From assembly GCA_025403435.1 (NCBI GenBank), contig CM046345.1, positions 15,728,160 through 15,792,159 of the forward strand: 64,000 nt of DNA, read 5' to 3'. The position numbers and the translations under genes were made by a program. The notes below the pieces were generated by a model. That model worked only from the letters and a program-made list of their open reading frames with translations. It was not told the DNA's origin and made no database searches. Source of the stretch: Artocarpus heterophyllus (taxonomy: Eukaryota > Streptophyta > Magnoliopsida > Rosales > Moraceae). Of this stretch, positions 49,010 to 61,651 are shown piece after piece; positions within the stretch are counted from its first letter, which is position 1; every line of letters begins with the position of its first letter.

Positions 49010-50550
49010 CCTATTGAGGTCATATAATTGATGCATAAATTATTGAGTTTTCAAGCATGTAACTATGTGGTTTCCTTAATAAACATGAGCTTGGTTATAC
49101 GATTATAAAACTAACAATAACATAGTTTGAGCTCTAAATGACACATAATGATATTGTTTTAGTAAATGGTCTTACAAATTGCTAATGATATGGTTATGTT
49201 TCTTGTGCAGTTATGGAACATTTTAAAGTGTCTTTGGCATGGTTATGTTTATACCTTGCTAATTAAGTTTGCCATGGTTTGATAACAATAGGATGTGGCT
49301 TGCTCTCTTTTTGTGTTTGTGCAAACTAAAGATTATTTAAAAGTATATTTTTCATGTATATGATTATTTTAGAAATTGAAACATGCTTAGAGCCTTACAC
49401 GTATCATGAGTTATTTGATTAGATTCTTAGTTTATGAAAAACATATGTGTGAAGGTGATTTTATGTTATTTTGACTTTGTTAATGTAAGAAAAATTTTAG
49501 TCTTAGATTGGGTTGTTTTTCTATGTCTAGAAGATGTAATTGAGATTGACCATTCATTTTAAGCAAGTAAACAATGTAATGAGTTCATAAAACCTCGTTG
49601 GTGGCTGCCTTAGGGAAGCCTAGAAAAAACTATGTTTATTTGTTTAGTTTATGCCTTAGAAACTTATAGAAATTTGAAGTATATCCTCTAAGCGTCACAT
49701 AGCCACAAAAATCACGTTATTTGGATACCCATAGACAAAGATATACACTTTTGAAGTCAGACACTAGTGTAGTAAATTTTACAGAAAATAGCCACGGCCT
49801 AATTTGGTTTCACATGTTTTTGGAGGCTTTGATAGTATCAAATCAACCATATGATAGCTCTTTGGAAAGGTCCTGGTGTTAGCTTCAATTAGGCTTTGAT
49901 TTTATAATTTTCTGAGTTATGTAGAATATTTTATAAATATTCTTGTAACAGTCGCTAAAGTTGTATTTTTCAAAAATAGGTAAAACCAAAGAACCAAAAC
50001 TGTTAGTTTTTGACATACAATGTCTACACCTCAATCGACCCTAGAACTCTTTAGGGCCTACAAATTGGGACTTGTAGTACTTGGTTTCACTTTGCTTAGG
50101 ACTATGTAGCTTAAGTTGTGCGCATTTAAAGTTTCACTCAGAAACTTTGTGAATGTTGCAGAATTTCTTAAAGTCTAAGACTTTAATACCTTAAGGATTA
50201 TTTTGAATAATCTAAATGGGTTAGGTAATGGCGTAGAATGACTCAATATAAAATTTGTAGATGTATTTTCCCTTAACACTAGCTTTGTTACTCTGGTAAC
50301 TTATGAAATTCTAAGAAATTGAATCTAGAGTAAGATTTAATAAATACTTGCATGTTTGATATGTTATATATGGCTATGTTATATTTGCATAATTGTTACA
50401 TTGACATATGCATTGCATTGCAATGATCATTGCACTTGGTGAGATGTTCAGCACATAAAGAACCTGGAGCTAATAGCTTAGGTTATGGTTATATTTGAAA
50501 ACGGCTAGAAACCTCCACTTTGATTTAAAATCAAAAAAAAAAAAAAAAAA
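47502..50550 (+). repeat. Possible old Gypsy-type LTR
   Basis: Starts TGTAACACCAAAATGAATT, followed about 270 bp later by a long CT-rich tract (47790-47930), the same architecture as the solo LTR at 53400. A long non-coding stretch with a T/G-rich body follows. No terminal CA, TSD or partner LTR was identified, so the right end is a guess. Confidence 0.3.
48944..49008. repeat. (TA)n microsatellite, about 32 units
   Basis: Uninterrupted alternating TA. Confidence 0.97.
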
Positions 50551-53072
50551 ACCTTTGTCATTGAAATATGTTTAGAACATCAAGACCTAAAAGATTTTTA
50601 TTAGTAAAATTTTAAAATAGACCCATAAAAGGCTTGTTTTGATGCTTAAAATGTGCAAGAAATTTTTTATGCCTAAACTATAACCAAACCTAAACTGCAA
50701 ATACTTAACCTTGTAAAACAATAACAGCTTGACCTTACAAAACTATACGAAATACATAAATAGAACCTTATTTATATGCCAACAACACCAAAAATCATAA
50801 AATAAAGCGTACTCAAAATAAAGGAGAAAAGAATAGTGCTTATATCCATGAAGATAATGTTTGAGTAATTCATTCTAAACCTCCTTCTTTCTTAATTTTA
50901 GTTGATAAATTTGGTGAACGGAGGAGTTAAAATTGTTAAGGACCAAAGGAGAGGCTTACTCTCAATATGTACCAAAAAAGGTATTTGTGCTCACTCACTT
51001 TCATTCTCTAGCAAGAAAAGGCATTTTCTCCTTTTCTCTTCCATCTTCTTTGATTGATGCTAAAGCACAGCCAACATCAAGAAATCTTAAACAAATAAGA
51101 TTTCAATTTTTTTCCTTGTATTTTTAGAATTTTTAGGGGTCATTTTCCTCAAAACAGAATACTGTTTTTTTTGGAAAAAAAAATCTACGTAGTTTACTAA
51201 ATCTGTCTATAACACTATTTTAGAGGTGAAATCGTAAATTTTTTTTTAATGAAAGTTCTTCATCTTGTTTAGATCTAAAACTTTTATTTTATAAAAATTA
51301 CAATTTGACCTCGAAGAGGCCTGTTTTCGTCAAAAACAATGGCTGCCCATTGTTAACAATTTAGGAGAAGATTTTCAAAACAGTCTAAAACATCTTTTTA
51401 GAGTTGAAACCACAAAAAACCTTAGTCACAGGAATTTGTCTAGAACGTCAAGATCTATTTCGGCTGCACTTCATCTTATCAAATGGTTTAAGAATACACT
51501 ATGTCATCTTCTGTCGATAATAAATCAAGAGTTACCAAGCAATTATTGTATCAGTTTATGTCTATAATGCAGCAAAAACTTAACTTAATAGACAGTATGA
51601 TTTTAGTATTTTTTATATTAATCATGTAACACAATTAAATTATATAAAGAAAGCATGACTGAATTTATATAAGAATTGAGTAACATAACAACATTAATAA
51701 TAATTATTAAAAAACATAAAAAATATAATTTATTTCATAAAAAAATATAAACATTACACAACAAATATAGAGCTAAAATCTATGCTAGAGTACTATATAT
51801 ACAAAATCATCATTCTGTCTCATCAAACTCTTTACACTAATTTATGTATTATTTTATTATTAAAAATAAAGTTAAAAAAGTACCCTAACAACATCTCCCC
51901 AAAAGCTCAACAACTTAGTTTAACTCAACAGTAGAGAAAAACCGACCAAAAAGCCACGGAAGACATGAAGAGTGAACGGGCGAAGATATGGGGGATTTTT
52001 TTTACTATTTATTCCTTTTTTATTATTATTTTATTAATATTTTATTTATTTATTTTATTTTTATTTCTTTCTCTTTTTTTTATTCTGCTTCTCCCTCCAC
52101 GAGAATCAGCTGATAGCTGATTATATTGAATTTTTTTTTAATTTTTTTTCTTTTCTTTCCACGTGAAACAACCCTTTACTGTGCGTGTTTTACGTTAGGA
52201 TCTAGTGCTTCACAAGTACGGGACAGACACATGAGAGCTGTAGTATCGATGATTGAAGACCAAAGGAACGGCACGGATCAAGTCAACATGGACAGAATTA
52301 AACGGCTTGAAGTAGACCGTTGGATCAGTCAAGGTGATATGATGTGACGACTTGGAGGATAGCTACCCTTGGAGCACGCCACACGAGATCTGCAACGTAA
52401 TTAAATACTCTTGACACGCTAGTGACACGCATGGCCTTGTTTTGCTACTAGCAAGTAGCATGTGGCCTTGTTTTGATTTTTTTAATTTCTTTTTCATTTC
52501 ATGTGTTTTTGAAGTCATGTTTTTGTCCTTGTTGCATCATTTTTCTCCGGATTTCAAATCTTAAATTAACAAACATACTAAAATTAATTATTTTATACAT
52601 AAAATATTTACAATAATTATTAAAATATTTATTTTATAATAAAACACACAAAAATAATTATAACTCTAAAATTCTAATATTTTTATGTTTGACACATATA
52701 TAATTTTTAAAATTCAAAAATACTTTTAAAAATTACTAAAAATATAATAAAACGTAATTACAAACTCAAAACTCATTGTAAATACTTTAAGGCTCAAAAT
52801 AATAAAAAAAAAACTACTCATTATTTTTACAGTTTTAATTATTTATAAATTAAATACATATTTAAAACACCCAAATGATTCTAAAATTACAAAAAACATT
52901 ATTAAACATAAAAACATACTAAAAACATATTATTAAATAATTACTCACTAAGACACAAAAATATCAATTAATACAAAAATGCTATTAATTAGATGATTTA
53001 ATGAGAAATAAAAGTATAAGTAAATGATTTAAGCCTTATAAAATGTATACTTTTATAGTTACATCATGCATG

Positions 53073-53399
53073 TGTTGGAAAAACAGTACGCAACAAAATT
53101 TTAAAAATTTTTATATCAGAGTATTTTTCAAAACACAAGTTTGACAAACTATATGCATAAATTAAGTAGATTTTACTAACCTCGTAAATGCAGAAAAGCT
53201 CTTACAATCCGTGAAGAGTATAACGTTCTAGAAGAGTCTCAACCAACTGGTCTTATTTGCTATTCTCTATCCACGATTGGAGTGCGTGTGGGCATATGTC
53301 GTTCAGCCTTTCCCTGGTGACCCTCCTTCCAACCAATTGAGAAATATCCAACGCTATAGTTCGTGATTTGTGAACAATAACTTTCTGGGAGTTGTAGAG
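53073..53399 (-). repeat. Copia LTR E, first segment
   Basis: Starts TGTTGGAAAAACAGTACGC and aligns with 1089-1410 of the copia B LTR. It is interrupted at 53400 by a solo LTR and continues at 55532. Confidence 0.85.
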
Positions 53400-55526
53400 T
53401 GTAACGTCCCGAAATTTATTTAATGTTAATGTAATGTAAATGATGAATTAGTGTGCCATAATTAACGTTTTAACTTTAATTAGATTATTTAGTTGGATTT
53501 TAAGTTTTTGGTTGTTTTGTTAAATTGATGCATTCAAATGATTTCTTATTGATTTAAAATGATGTTTTGAGTTTTAAAACACAACAATTTGTAAAATGTT
53601 AAAAATACTCTGTTTTGCAAAACCGTGGGCGGCACATGGTTTTCGCACAGTAAAACCGCCCACCGATTTTCTCTATTTATTTCCCTCTTCTCTCTCTCTC
53701 TCCTCACTCTCACGTTTCACTCTCTCTCTCTTCTCTCTCTCTCGGCAGCTCCCTCTCTCTCAATCTCTTTCAAAAATTTTTAAACCCAATTTCGAATCCA
53801 AGCTTCGGGATAGCAAGGAGGAAGCTCGGGGACGTGATTCGGCAACCGAGAACGCGGATTGAAGCTTCGATTCGAGGTTAGATTCAAAATTTCTAAACTT
53901 TTTACAAAATTTTCAATTTTGTGTGTTTTTGAAATCTAAGTTTGTTTAAGCTTAGAAAACCTTGGATTTGAGTTAGATGAACTTAGAACAACTAGAATCT
54001 AAGCTTAGATTGAAGAAAAACGGATTGGATTCATGATTTTTCATTTTCCCTTCATTTTCTCATTTTCGGATTTTTGAGGATTTTGAGTTCAAATCTTGTT
54101 TAAATGAGTCCAAACATGTTTTAGTATGTTTTTCTATCAACTATGATTGTTTTTCATGCTTGGGATTTGAGAAAAACAGGTTGGAAACAAGATTGGATTT
54201 TGGGGATCGAGAAACCCATGGTTGGGATTTCTGGATTTTCCTAGTTCGGCAGGCCGAACTGTGTGTTCGACAGGCCAGAGTGATGATCGGCAGGCCGGTG
54301 TTCTTCCGACCGGCAGGCCGAACCTTGCTTCCGGCAGGCCGAACTGTGCAGTTCGGCAGGCCGAAGCAGGGCGTCCGGCAGGCCGACCGAGGCATGGAAA
54401 ATTTTGTGATTTTTACCCGTTTTCACTGTTTTGAACCCTGATTTAAATCCCAACCTTATAGAATGATTTTAAAGGTACAAATGGCACACTAGGACATCAT
54501 GAAATGATTTAGTAACATAGAATGTCTCGAACTAGATATTGATCGACTTAGTTTGTATCTAGGATCGTTCGTGGTTCCGTGGAGCTAACGTATAGCGGAC
54601 CGGAATTGCGGTGTGGGGCACCGGCACGAGTATTGAGGTAGGACTTCTATCCTATTCCTTGGTAGCCTAGTTTCAAAATGATTTGGCTTTGAAAAGGATT
54701 TCTATTAAAATGTTTTCAACGGTTGTTTGAAAATGGTTTTATCGGTTATATTTTAATATACCGTGATCTGAAATGAATTTCATAATAAATGTAATTGACA
54801 ACACTCGGTAATTGGGTTTTGAATGATAATGATAATAAACACTAAGGCATGATGCCATATCAGAGATCGGGTCGTGTAGCGATCGACCTTGGGGGCAGGT
54901 CCCGAAACCCAGCTGGGCCACTACGGTGGTGATATCATGGTTTGCCTAGGTAAAAGAAAAATGGTGTTTTTGATTGTACGAGTAGACTGTTCTGTGTCAG
55001 AACGGCTCTACTCAAATTATGTATTTATTTATTTAAGTTTTCTTTTGAGTACTCCTAACAATGAACTGTTTCTTTAAATTAAATTATTTATAAAACTTAG
55101 TCCTACTGAGCCTTTCGCTCACGTTTTATTGTTTTAAATTTCCCCCATCTAGGTGGTCTTCTATTTAGGTTTGGAGAAGATTCTTCGAACCAAACTCAGG
55201 AGCAGTAGGAGAGTTTATTTATATTTTGTATTATTTAATCAAGGCATGTAAGACTTTAACTTCATTTGTACCTGGACTGTAATTGTATTTGTGATATTGT
55301 CAGAACCATGTGTGTGCACAAGTTGTGGGTTGTGGAACCCATATTCGCGGTTTTTATTTAATTTTTATTACATGCTTAATTTTTATAAATTCTTTTATAA
55401 AATGTGGTGGAAAATCTTCTTAATTTTTATTTAATTTGATTCTCAAACTATCGATTTTTAATTAAATTCTCTTTTGATTAATCTAAATATTCCGCCACGT
55501 CACCTCCCGTACTCCGGGGCGTGACA
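53400..55526 (+). mobile_element. Gypsy-type solo LTR inserted in copia LTR E
   Basis: 2127 bp from TGTAACGTCCCGAAATT to GGGGCGTGACA, flanked by perfect 5-bp duplications TAGAG (53395-53399 and 55527-55531). TGTAAC(G/A)CCC starts are typical of plant Ty3/gypsy LTRs. A CT-rich leader-like tract is at 53685-53780. No gag or pol is present, so it is a solo LTR left by LTR-LTR recombination. At 54246-54386 it carries seven TCGGCAGGCCGA-like motifs. Superfamily assignment rests on the terminal sequence only. Strand is by LTR orientation. Confidence 0.85.
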
Positions 55527-55531
55527 TAGAG

Positions 55532-56552
55532 TCTCACTCATGATTTCTCAACTGATCTAAATAACAATGAGTCTTACTCCCCTTTATATAGAAGTTGGGC
55601 CCATGAGTCAGTCCTTATCAGATAAGGACTCAAAAATTCAAATCAGAATCAAATGCATATCAATATCTGATAAAATCCGCGTAAAAACACATGATCTATT
55701 TATTGCTCGATTGGCAGAACGAACTAGTAGACCGGCTTGCCAAACTGTCTCCATCAGCAGCCAAACTTAAAGATCGGCCTGCCAAACTCCCGATAAATGA
55801 TCCTTGTAGATCTTTATTTTCCACCCAAGATTTTTAGGATAAAGCCTTAGTTTTAATTCAAAAAACCTAATAAAGAAGTTATCTGATTAAAACAGTTATA
55901 TCTTGATAATCTCTAGGAAAATAAATATCCCTGATAATTCAACAAGTTTATCTTGAATTATTTCAAAATTAATCCAACTGATAAAAAAACATTAATTATC
56001 TGATCCCGATAATTCAACAAGTTTATCTTGAATTAATTTTCACAAAATTAATTCAACCGATAAATAGATATGAATTATCCGATCCTATGAATTTTCAGCC
56101 AATCTGATAATTTGACACAAGCCACTAATTATTGAAAAAGTACACCGTATCGTTACAGGATTTTTATGAGCTAGCAAAGGGAACTTGATGGACCTATATA
56201 GTTCAAGTGCCTAACAATTATGATACCTAATATCCCAGATATACATTTCATAATTATCAACTCTAATGCTACTCCACTAAAAACTTAGAGCTACACTCTC
56301 GAACTATATAGAATTACGAAGCCCGTATAGTTAAGTCTTTATGATATATCATAGTGTATCATATCCCTATAGGATTATCTATAATTGGCTTAAGGACAAG
56401 TTTTGTCGTACCTTTCTGATTATTTTTCTCTTACGTTCCATTATCTCACCATTGTAAAACTTACTATCCACAGATGGTATACCATTTGGTTACAGCTATG
56501 TATCCAAATGATTGAGCACTCCAGTTTTTCAATTACAGGATAACGCATATTA
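55532..56552 (-). repeat. Copia LTR E, second segment, cut by copia F
   Basis: Continues the LTR alignment (matching about 1420-2440 of copia B) and ends at AACGCATAT, where the next LTR begins. Normally the LTR would continue ATAAGAGGATATC, so the remainder should lie beyond element F outside the window. Motif copies here are strongly degraded (55707-55795). Confidence 0.75.
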
Positions 56553-58419
56553 TGTTGAAAAAATGGTACGCAGTGAAATTTTAAAAAATTTATATCAGAG
56601 TATTTTTCAAAACATAAGTTTGACATGCTATATGTATAAATTAATCAGATCTTACAAACCTTTGTATGCCGAAGAACCCTCGCAAGACGTGAAGAGAAGT
56701 AACATTCCAGAAGAGCCTCAACCAATTGGTCTTCTTTGCTATTCTCTATCCACGATAGGAGTGAGTGTAGGCTCACACGTACAGCTCTTCCACCTAGTGA
56801 CCCTCCTTCCAACCAATCGAGAAAACCTAAAGCAAGTGTTCGTGATTTGTGAACAAAAGCTCTCAGGGAGTTTTCTAGCAGAGTATCATTTTTAATCTCT
56901 CAATTGATCTGAGTAACTCTTAAGACTTACTCTCTTTATATAAAGGTTGGGCCTAGGATTAGTCCTTATCAGATTAGGTCTCAAAAACTCGAAACATAAT
57001 CAAGTTCAAATCAATATCTGATAAGATCCGCGTGAAAACACGTAATCTTATCCTTCGCTCGTCGGCAAGCCAAATAGGCCCCATCGGTAGGCCGAACACG
57101 TGGATCAGTAGGCCGAACTGTTGATAAAAAATCTCCATGAATCTTTTATTTTCCACCCGAGAATCCATAGGATAAAGTCTCAGCTTTAATTCAAATAACC
57201 CAATAGAAAAGTTATCTGATCAAAACAACTTTATCTAGATAATCTTTAAGAAAATAAATGAATTCCTATAATTCTATAAGTTTATCTTGATCTAGTTTAT
57301 CCAAAATTAAACCAACCGATAAACAGACAAGAATTATCCGATATCAATAATTCAACAAGTTTATCTTGAATTAATTTTATCACAAAATTAATTCAACCGA
57401 TAAACAGACATGAATTATTTGATTTTTACAAATTTCAACCATTTTGATAAATCCGACATACGTTACCAATTATTGAAAAGCACGTCATATCGTTACAAGA
57501 TGTTGTGAGGTAGCAAAGGGGACTAAATGGACCTATATAGTTTAAGCTCTCGATAATTACGGAACCCAATACCCCAGATACCATAATCGGCTTAAGGACA
57601 AGTTCTGTCTTACCTTCCCGATTATTTTTATCTTACGTTCCATTATCTCACCATCGAAAAACTTACTATCCAAAGACAACATGCCATTCGGTTACACCTA
57701 TGTATCTAAATGGTTGAGCGCTCAAGTTTTCCAATTACAGGATAGCGCATATAAGAGGATATCATTACTCCTGAAGAGGAGCTATGGATTCCATATCTAT
57801 GAATAACAAGTCTACACTATCAAGAGTCATGCCTCCAATGTACCGACATGTATGCATTCTACTATTAAGATGTAGGTGTCACCCTATGGTACATCAAAAG
57901 ACATAAGTCAAGACAACGGGTCCACTATTCATCTCAGGATTAAGATACAATACAAATGATTGTGTAAAGTGAATTAATTTGCCGAGACAGAATTATTAAT
58001 CTAAATCAATTCACTTTATGTCCTGATCCAACACATCGTCACCTATGACAACATGCCAATGTTTCTATTCATGGAGTCCACCTTCGATGGTCAAGACAAA
58101 CCATCTCCCAAAAGGGATATAGACAACATAATAATCTTTACATGAATAAAGCGCCCAACTTTATTCTCTCGATTGCAGATCTTATGATTTAGACCACCAC
58201 CTTAAGAATCGTGTCTTCCGCATAATCTGTCCATCATATGCCTAATTCTTAAGGTTTAGACTAACAATCTCATACTATTGTTTGCTTAACATGCATTCAA
58301 CAAATATGAACGTAAAGATGATAAGATTTGGTATATAAACAACAAATAAATTCTTTATTAATAAAAATGTCTCCAAAAACTTATTACATTTTTACTCCTT
58401 AGGGCATACTTGTCTAACA
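56553..58419 (-). repeat. 3' LTR of copia F
   Basis: From TGTTGAAAAAATGG to TTGTCTAACA. Relative to the copia B LTR it has a deletion of about 137 bp near 57580 (AGATA joined to CCATAATCGG). Three decayed motif copies lie at about 57060-57120. Confidence 0.9.
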
Positions 58420-60440
58420 ATCTCCCACTTGCACTAAGTGAGTAAATATGACAAATCTCGCATCCCCATAGCTTCCACATGCCTCTCGAAGACTCTTCCA
58501 GTAAGTGTCTTCATAAATGGTTAAGCTAAATTGTCCTCCGACGCGATCTTGCACACCGTGACATGCTCGCCTTCAACGAAGTCCTTTATCACATGATACT
58601 TCTGATCAATATGCTTACTCTTCTTGTGAAATCTTGGTTCCTTAGCATTAGCTACCGTCGCACTGTTATCACAGTACAATGATACCTCTTTATCCATACC
58701 AAGAACTACCTCGAGATCCCTAAGGAACTTGCAGAGCCACATTGCTTCTTTTGAAGCATCACTAGCTCCCACATATTTGGCTTCCATCGTTGAATCCGAA
58801 GTGCAATCTTGCTTAGCACTTCTCCAACTAATGGCATCGCCGCCTAGAGTAAACATAAAACCTGAAGTCGATTTCCTAGAATTCAGACAGGATTGAAAAT
58901 CCAAGTCAGTATATCCTAGAGGAGTTAAGTCCTCACCCAAATATACAAGCATATACTCTCGAGTCCTTCTTAGGTACTTGAAAATATGCTTTACCGCAAC
59001 CCAATGGTTTGGTCCTGGATTCATCTGAAATCGACTTACAATCCCGACCGCATAACTAATATCCGGTCGTGTGCAAAGCATAGCATACATGAGACTACCA
59101 ACTGCCGAAGCATAAGGCACCTTCTTCATGTATTCTCTTTCTTCATAAGACTTTAGAAAGACTTTCTTAGAAAGAGTAATTCCAGACCCAGATGGTTGCC
59201 CACCTTTCTTGGAATCCTGCATTGCAAACCTCCTGAGAATTTTATTTATGTAGCCGGCCTAGGAAAAAGCTATCATTTTGTTCTTCTTATCCCAAAAGAT
59301 CTGGATACTAAGAACAAAATTAGCCTCACCCAAGTCCTTCATGTCAAACTGCTTGATCAACCATAATTTGACTGATGACAATGCCCCAATGTGATTCCCA
59401 ATTAGCAGAATGTCATCTACATAGAGCAGTAGAAAAACCACCTTTCCATCTTTTATGTGTTTGTAAACACACGGTTCATCTACAATTTGTGAGAACCCAT
59501 AAGTCTTGATTACCTGATCAAATCTTATGTTCCAAGAACGGGAAGCCTATTTAAGTCCATAAATTGACTTTAACAGCCTACAAACCTTCCCCGCTTGACC
59601 CCTGACCTTGAACTCGTCTGGTTGTTCCATATAAATGGACTCATCAAGATAGCCATTCAGAAAAGCCGTCTTGACATCCATCTGTCAAATCTCATAGTCG
59701 AGAGCGACAGCTATAGACAAGAGAATCCAAATGGACTTAAGCATGGCCACAGGCGAAAAGGTTTCCTCATAATCGATTCCTTCCTTTTGCGTATAACCTT
59801 AGCTACCAGTCTAGCCTTAAAGGTTTCAATTTTTTCATCTACCCCTCTTTTCATCTTGTAGATCCACTTACACCCTATGGGTTTTACCCTTTTGGGAAGA
59901 TCCACAAGCTCTCAGACCTAATTAGTCTCCATAGACTTCATCTCTATGTTCATGGCCTCTGTTCAGAGTTTTGAATCAACATCCTCCATAGCTTTTGCGT
60001 AAGTATAAGGATCCCTGTCATGTTCATCCGGTTCAGTTAAGAAGACCTCTTCATTGAACATATACCTCTCAAGTTGACGCCCGATCCTCTCACTATGCCG
60101 AAGCCCCTGAGGTTGTTGTTCAGGTTTGTTTGATTTTTCTACACTGATTGGAATGGTTCCATTCGGAACCTCCGGAGTGATCGGATCACTCCTTAACTCC
60201 TCAAGCACCACTTTGCTTCGAGGTTTAAAGTCGTCTATGTAACTCTCCTCAAGGAAAGTTGCATTAGTTGAAACCATGACTTTATTTTCCTTTGGGTTAT
60301 AAAAATAACCCCCTCTAGTCCCTTTTGGATATCCTACAAACACACAAACTTCCGAACGTGCTTCCAACTTATTCGGATCCTTAAACAAGACATGAGCCAG
60401 ACATCCCCATATGCGAATATGGTTTAAGGATGTCTTCTTA
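58420..60440 (-). pseudogene. Copia F pol remnant (RNase H, RT, part of integrase)
   Basis: After the polypurine tract (complement of ATCTCCCACTTGCAC at 58420-58434), the minus strand carries RNase H at 59222-58521 (GYTDLDFQSCLNSRKSTSG, STMEAKYVGAS), RT with LLYVDDILLIGN at 59441-59400, RT N-terminal blocks [10 protein letters not shown] near 59890, and integrase C-terminus from 60448 ([16 protein letters not shown]). It has fewer stops than copy B, but there are breaks near 59260, 59700 and 59760. The 5' half is lost to view where another element enters at 60441. Confidence 0.9.
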
Positions 60441-61599
60441 TGTAACACCCGAGATTTTTAGTGCATTAAAAATGCATTAAATTAAAGATTATGTTAAGAC
60501 AAAGTACAATTAAAGGAAAATACTGTATAATAAGATGGAAAATTATACAGTGTTGGAGCAACGTAGTATAAGAATTGAATTGTGTGGACTACAATTTTAT
60601 CTTATACTTTTTATAAAAGAAAAGAAAAGAAAAAAAAAAGGAAAAAAATCAGAATTTAAGCAAACTTGACTTTCTCTCTCTAGATTTTCTCTCTCTAGAA
60701 TTTCTCTCTCTCTCCTCAAATCTCGTTTGAGATTCCGGCATTATTTTTCGACACCTCCCATACCAGTGGGAAGCTCTCGTTGAGCTGAGTCCAACGAGGT
60801 GTCGTGCCACCCAAATAGCCGCCGGAGGAGGGCTCACGCGCCGCCCAAAGTGGCGGCGAAACCCATTTTTTCCCGACGTCGTTTCTCGGCCGTCCGACCA
60901 CCAATCGACGTGATTTTGGTGTCTATGGACTCAGTGTGAGGAGAGGAACAAGATGGTACCAATTTTCCAGCTCAATTTTGGCTGGAAAGGCTTCGCCGGA
61001 GCTGCCCATCTCCGCCGTGTCGCCGCCCCTCGAGAACCGCCGATAATGGCGGCGGTGAGGTACACCGCCGCCACCGTTCGATTCAGACGGCGACGGGGAG
61101 TGAAACCCCTCGCCTAATTTCACGCCACAGCCGCGGTTGGTCGGAGTTCCACCTCCGCCGTCGAGCGCCGCCGCGGAAGCCTTCGTAGCCACCGTTCCTG
61201 GCTGCCTCGCCCCAAATTGAAAGGGGGAAAATGTTCAGATGGTTGAGAAGAGCGTGAAGCAACTCTCAATTGCACGAAATGATGGCCGGAGGACGGAGAA
61301 CGGCGTCTTCGTCGTGCACCGCCGTGGAGCTAGGTGGGGCCGCCGTTCCACGCGGTGTTGAGCTGCCCCACCGTAGGGGAAATACTCAGAGGAGGTCGGG
61401 GAACAATTCCCCCACCTCAATTTCACGGTACCGTCGCCGGAGGACCGAAATCGGAGCCGCCGGTTTCCGCCGAGAATTTCGTCTTCGATTTGCTATGTTG
61501 GAGGCCGAATTGGGTGAAATTGACCCCACCAATCGACTCAGGAGGGTCGAATTAGGGGGGGTAGGCTCGAGCTCAGCCCTCAACGGAGCCAACCGCCGC

Positions 61600-61651
61600 C
61601 GGTCAACGGCCGGTCAACGGCGGTCAACGCCGGTCAACGGCCGGTCAAGGG
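61600..61651. repeat. ~11-bp minisatellite (GGTCAACGGCC-like)
   Basis: Five head-to-tail units with one-base differences: GGTCAACGGCC, GGTCAACGGC, GGTCAACGCC, GGTCAACGGCC, GGTCAAGGGC. Confidence 0.9.

Larger units (their letters stand above)
43692..53072. other. Long intergenic region, no gene recognised
   Basis: AT-rich throughout, with no exon-like frames of known family. It contains a GA microsatellite (43982-44000), TA tracts (45867-45886 and 48944-49008), an A-run near 50534-50551, a possible old LTR from 47502, and an island of more balanced composition at about 52190-52440 without a clear frame. Probably old transposon debris plus neutral spacer. Confidence 0.55.

Noticed and set aside
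48835..49023. 62-codon ORF of alternating Ile-Tyr
   Set aside because: It is the translation of the TA microsatellite.
53596..53862. 88-codon ORF with Leu/Ser repeats in the solo LTR
   Set aside because: Produced by the CT-rich leader tract; no homology recognised.
54246..54386. CRISPR-like array: palindromic 12-bp units with ~9-bp gaps
   Set aside because: Units are too short and degenerate, gaps are ~8-11 bp, it sits in a plant LTR with a TSD, and there are no cas genes.
54160..54453. Overlapping ORFs rich in GRPAGR / VRQAE repeats
   Set aside because: They are translations of the motif array in several frames on both strands. The unit spacing varies (20-23 bp), which would shift frame, so no real repeat protein is implied.
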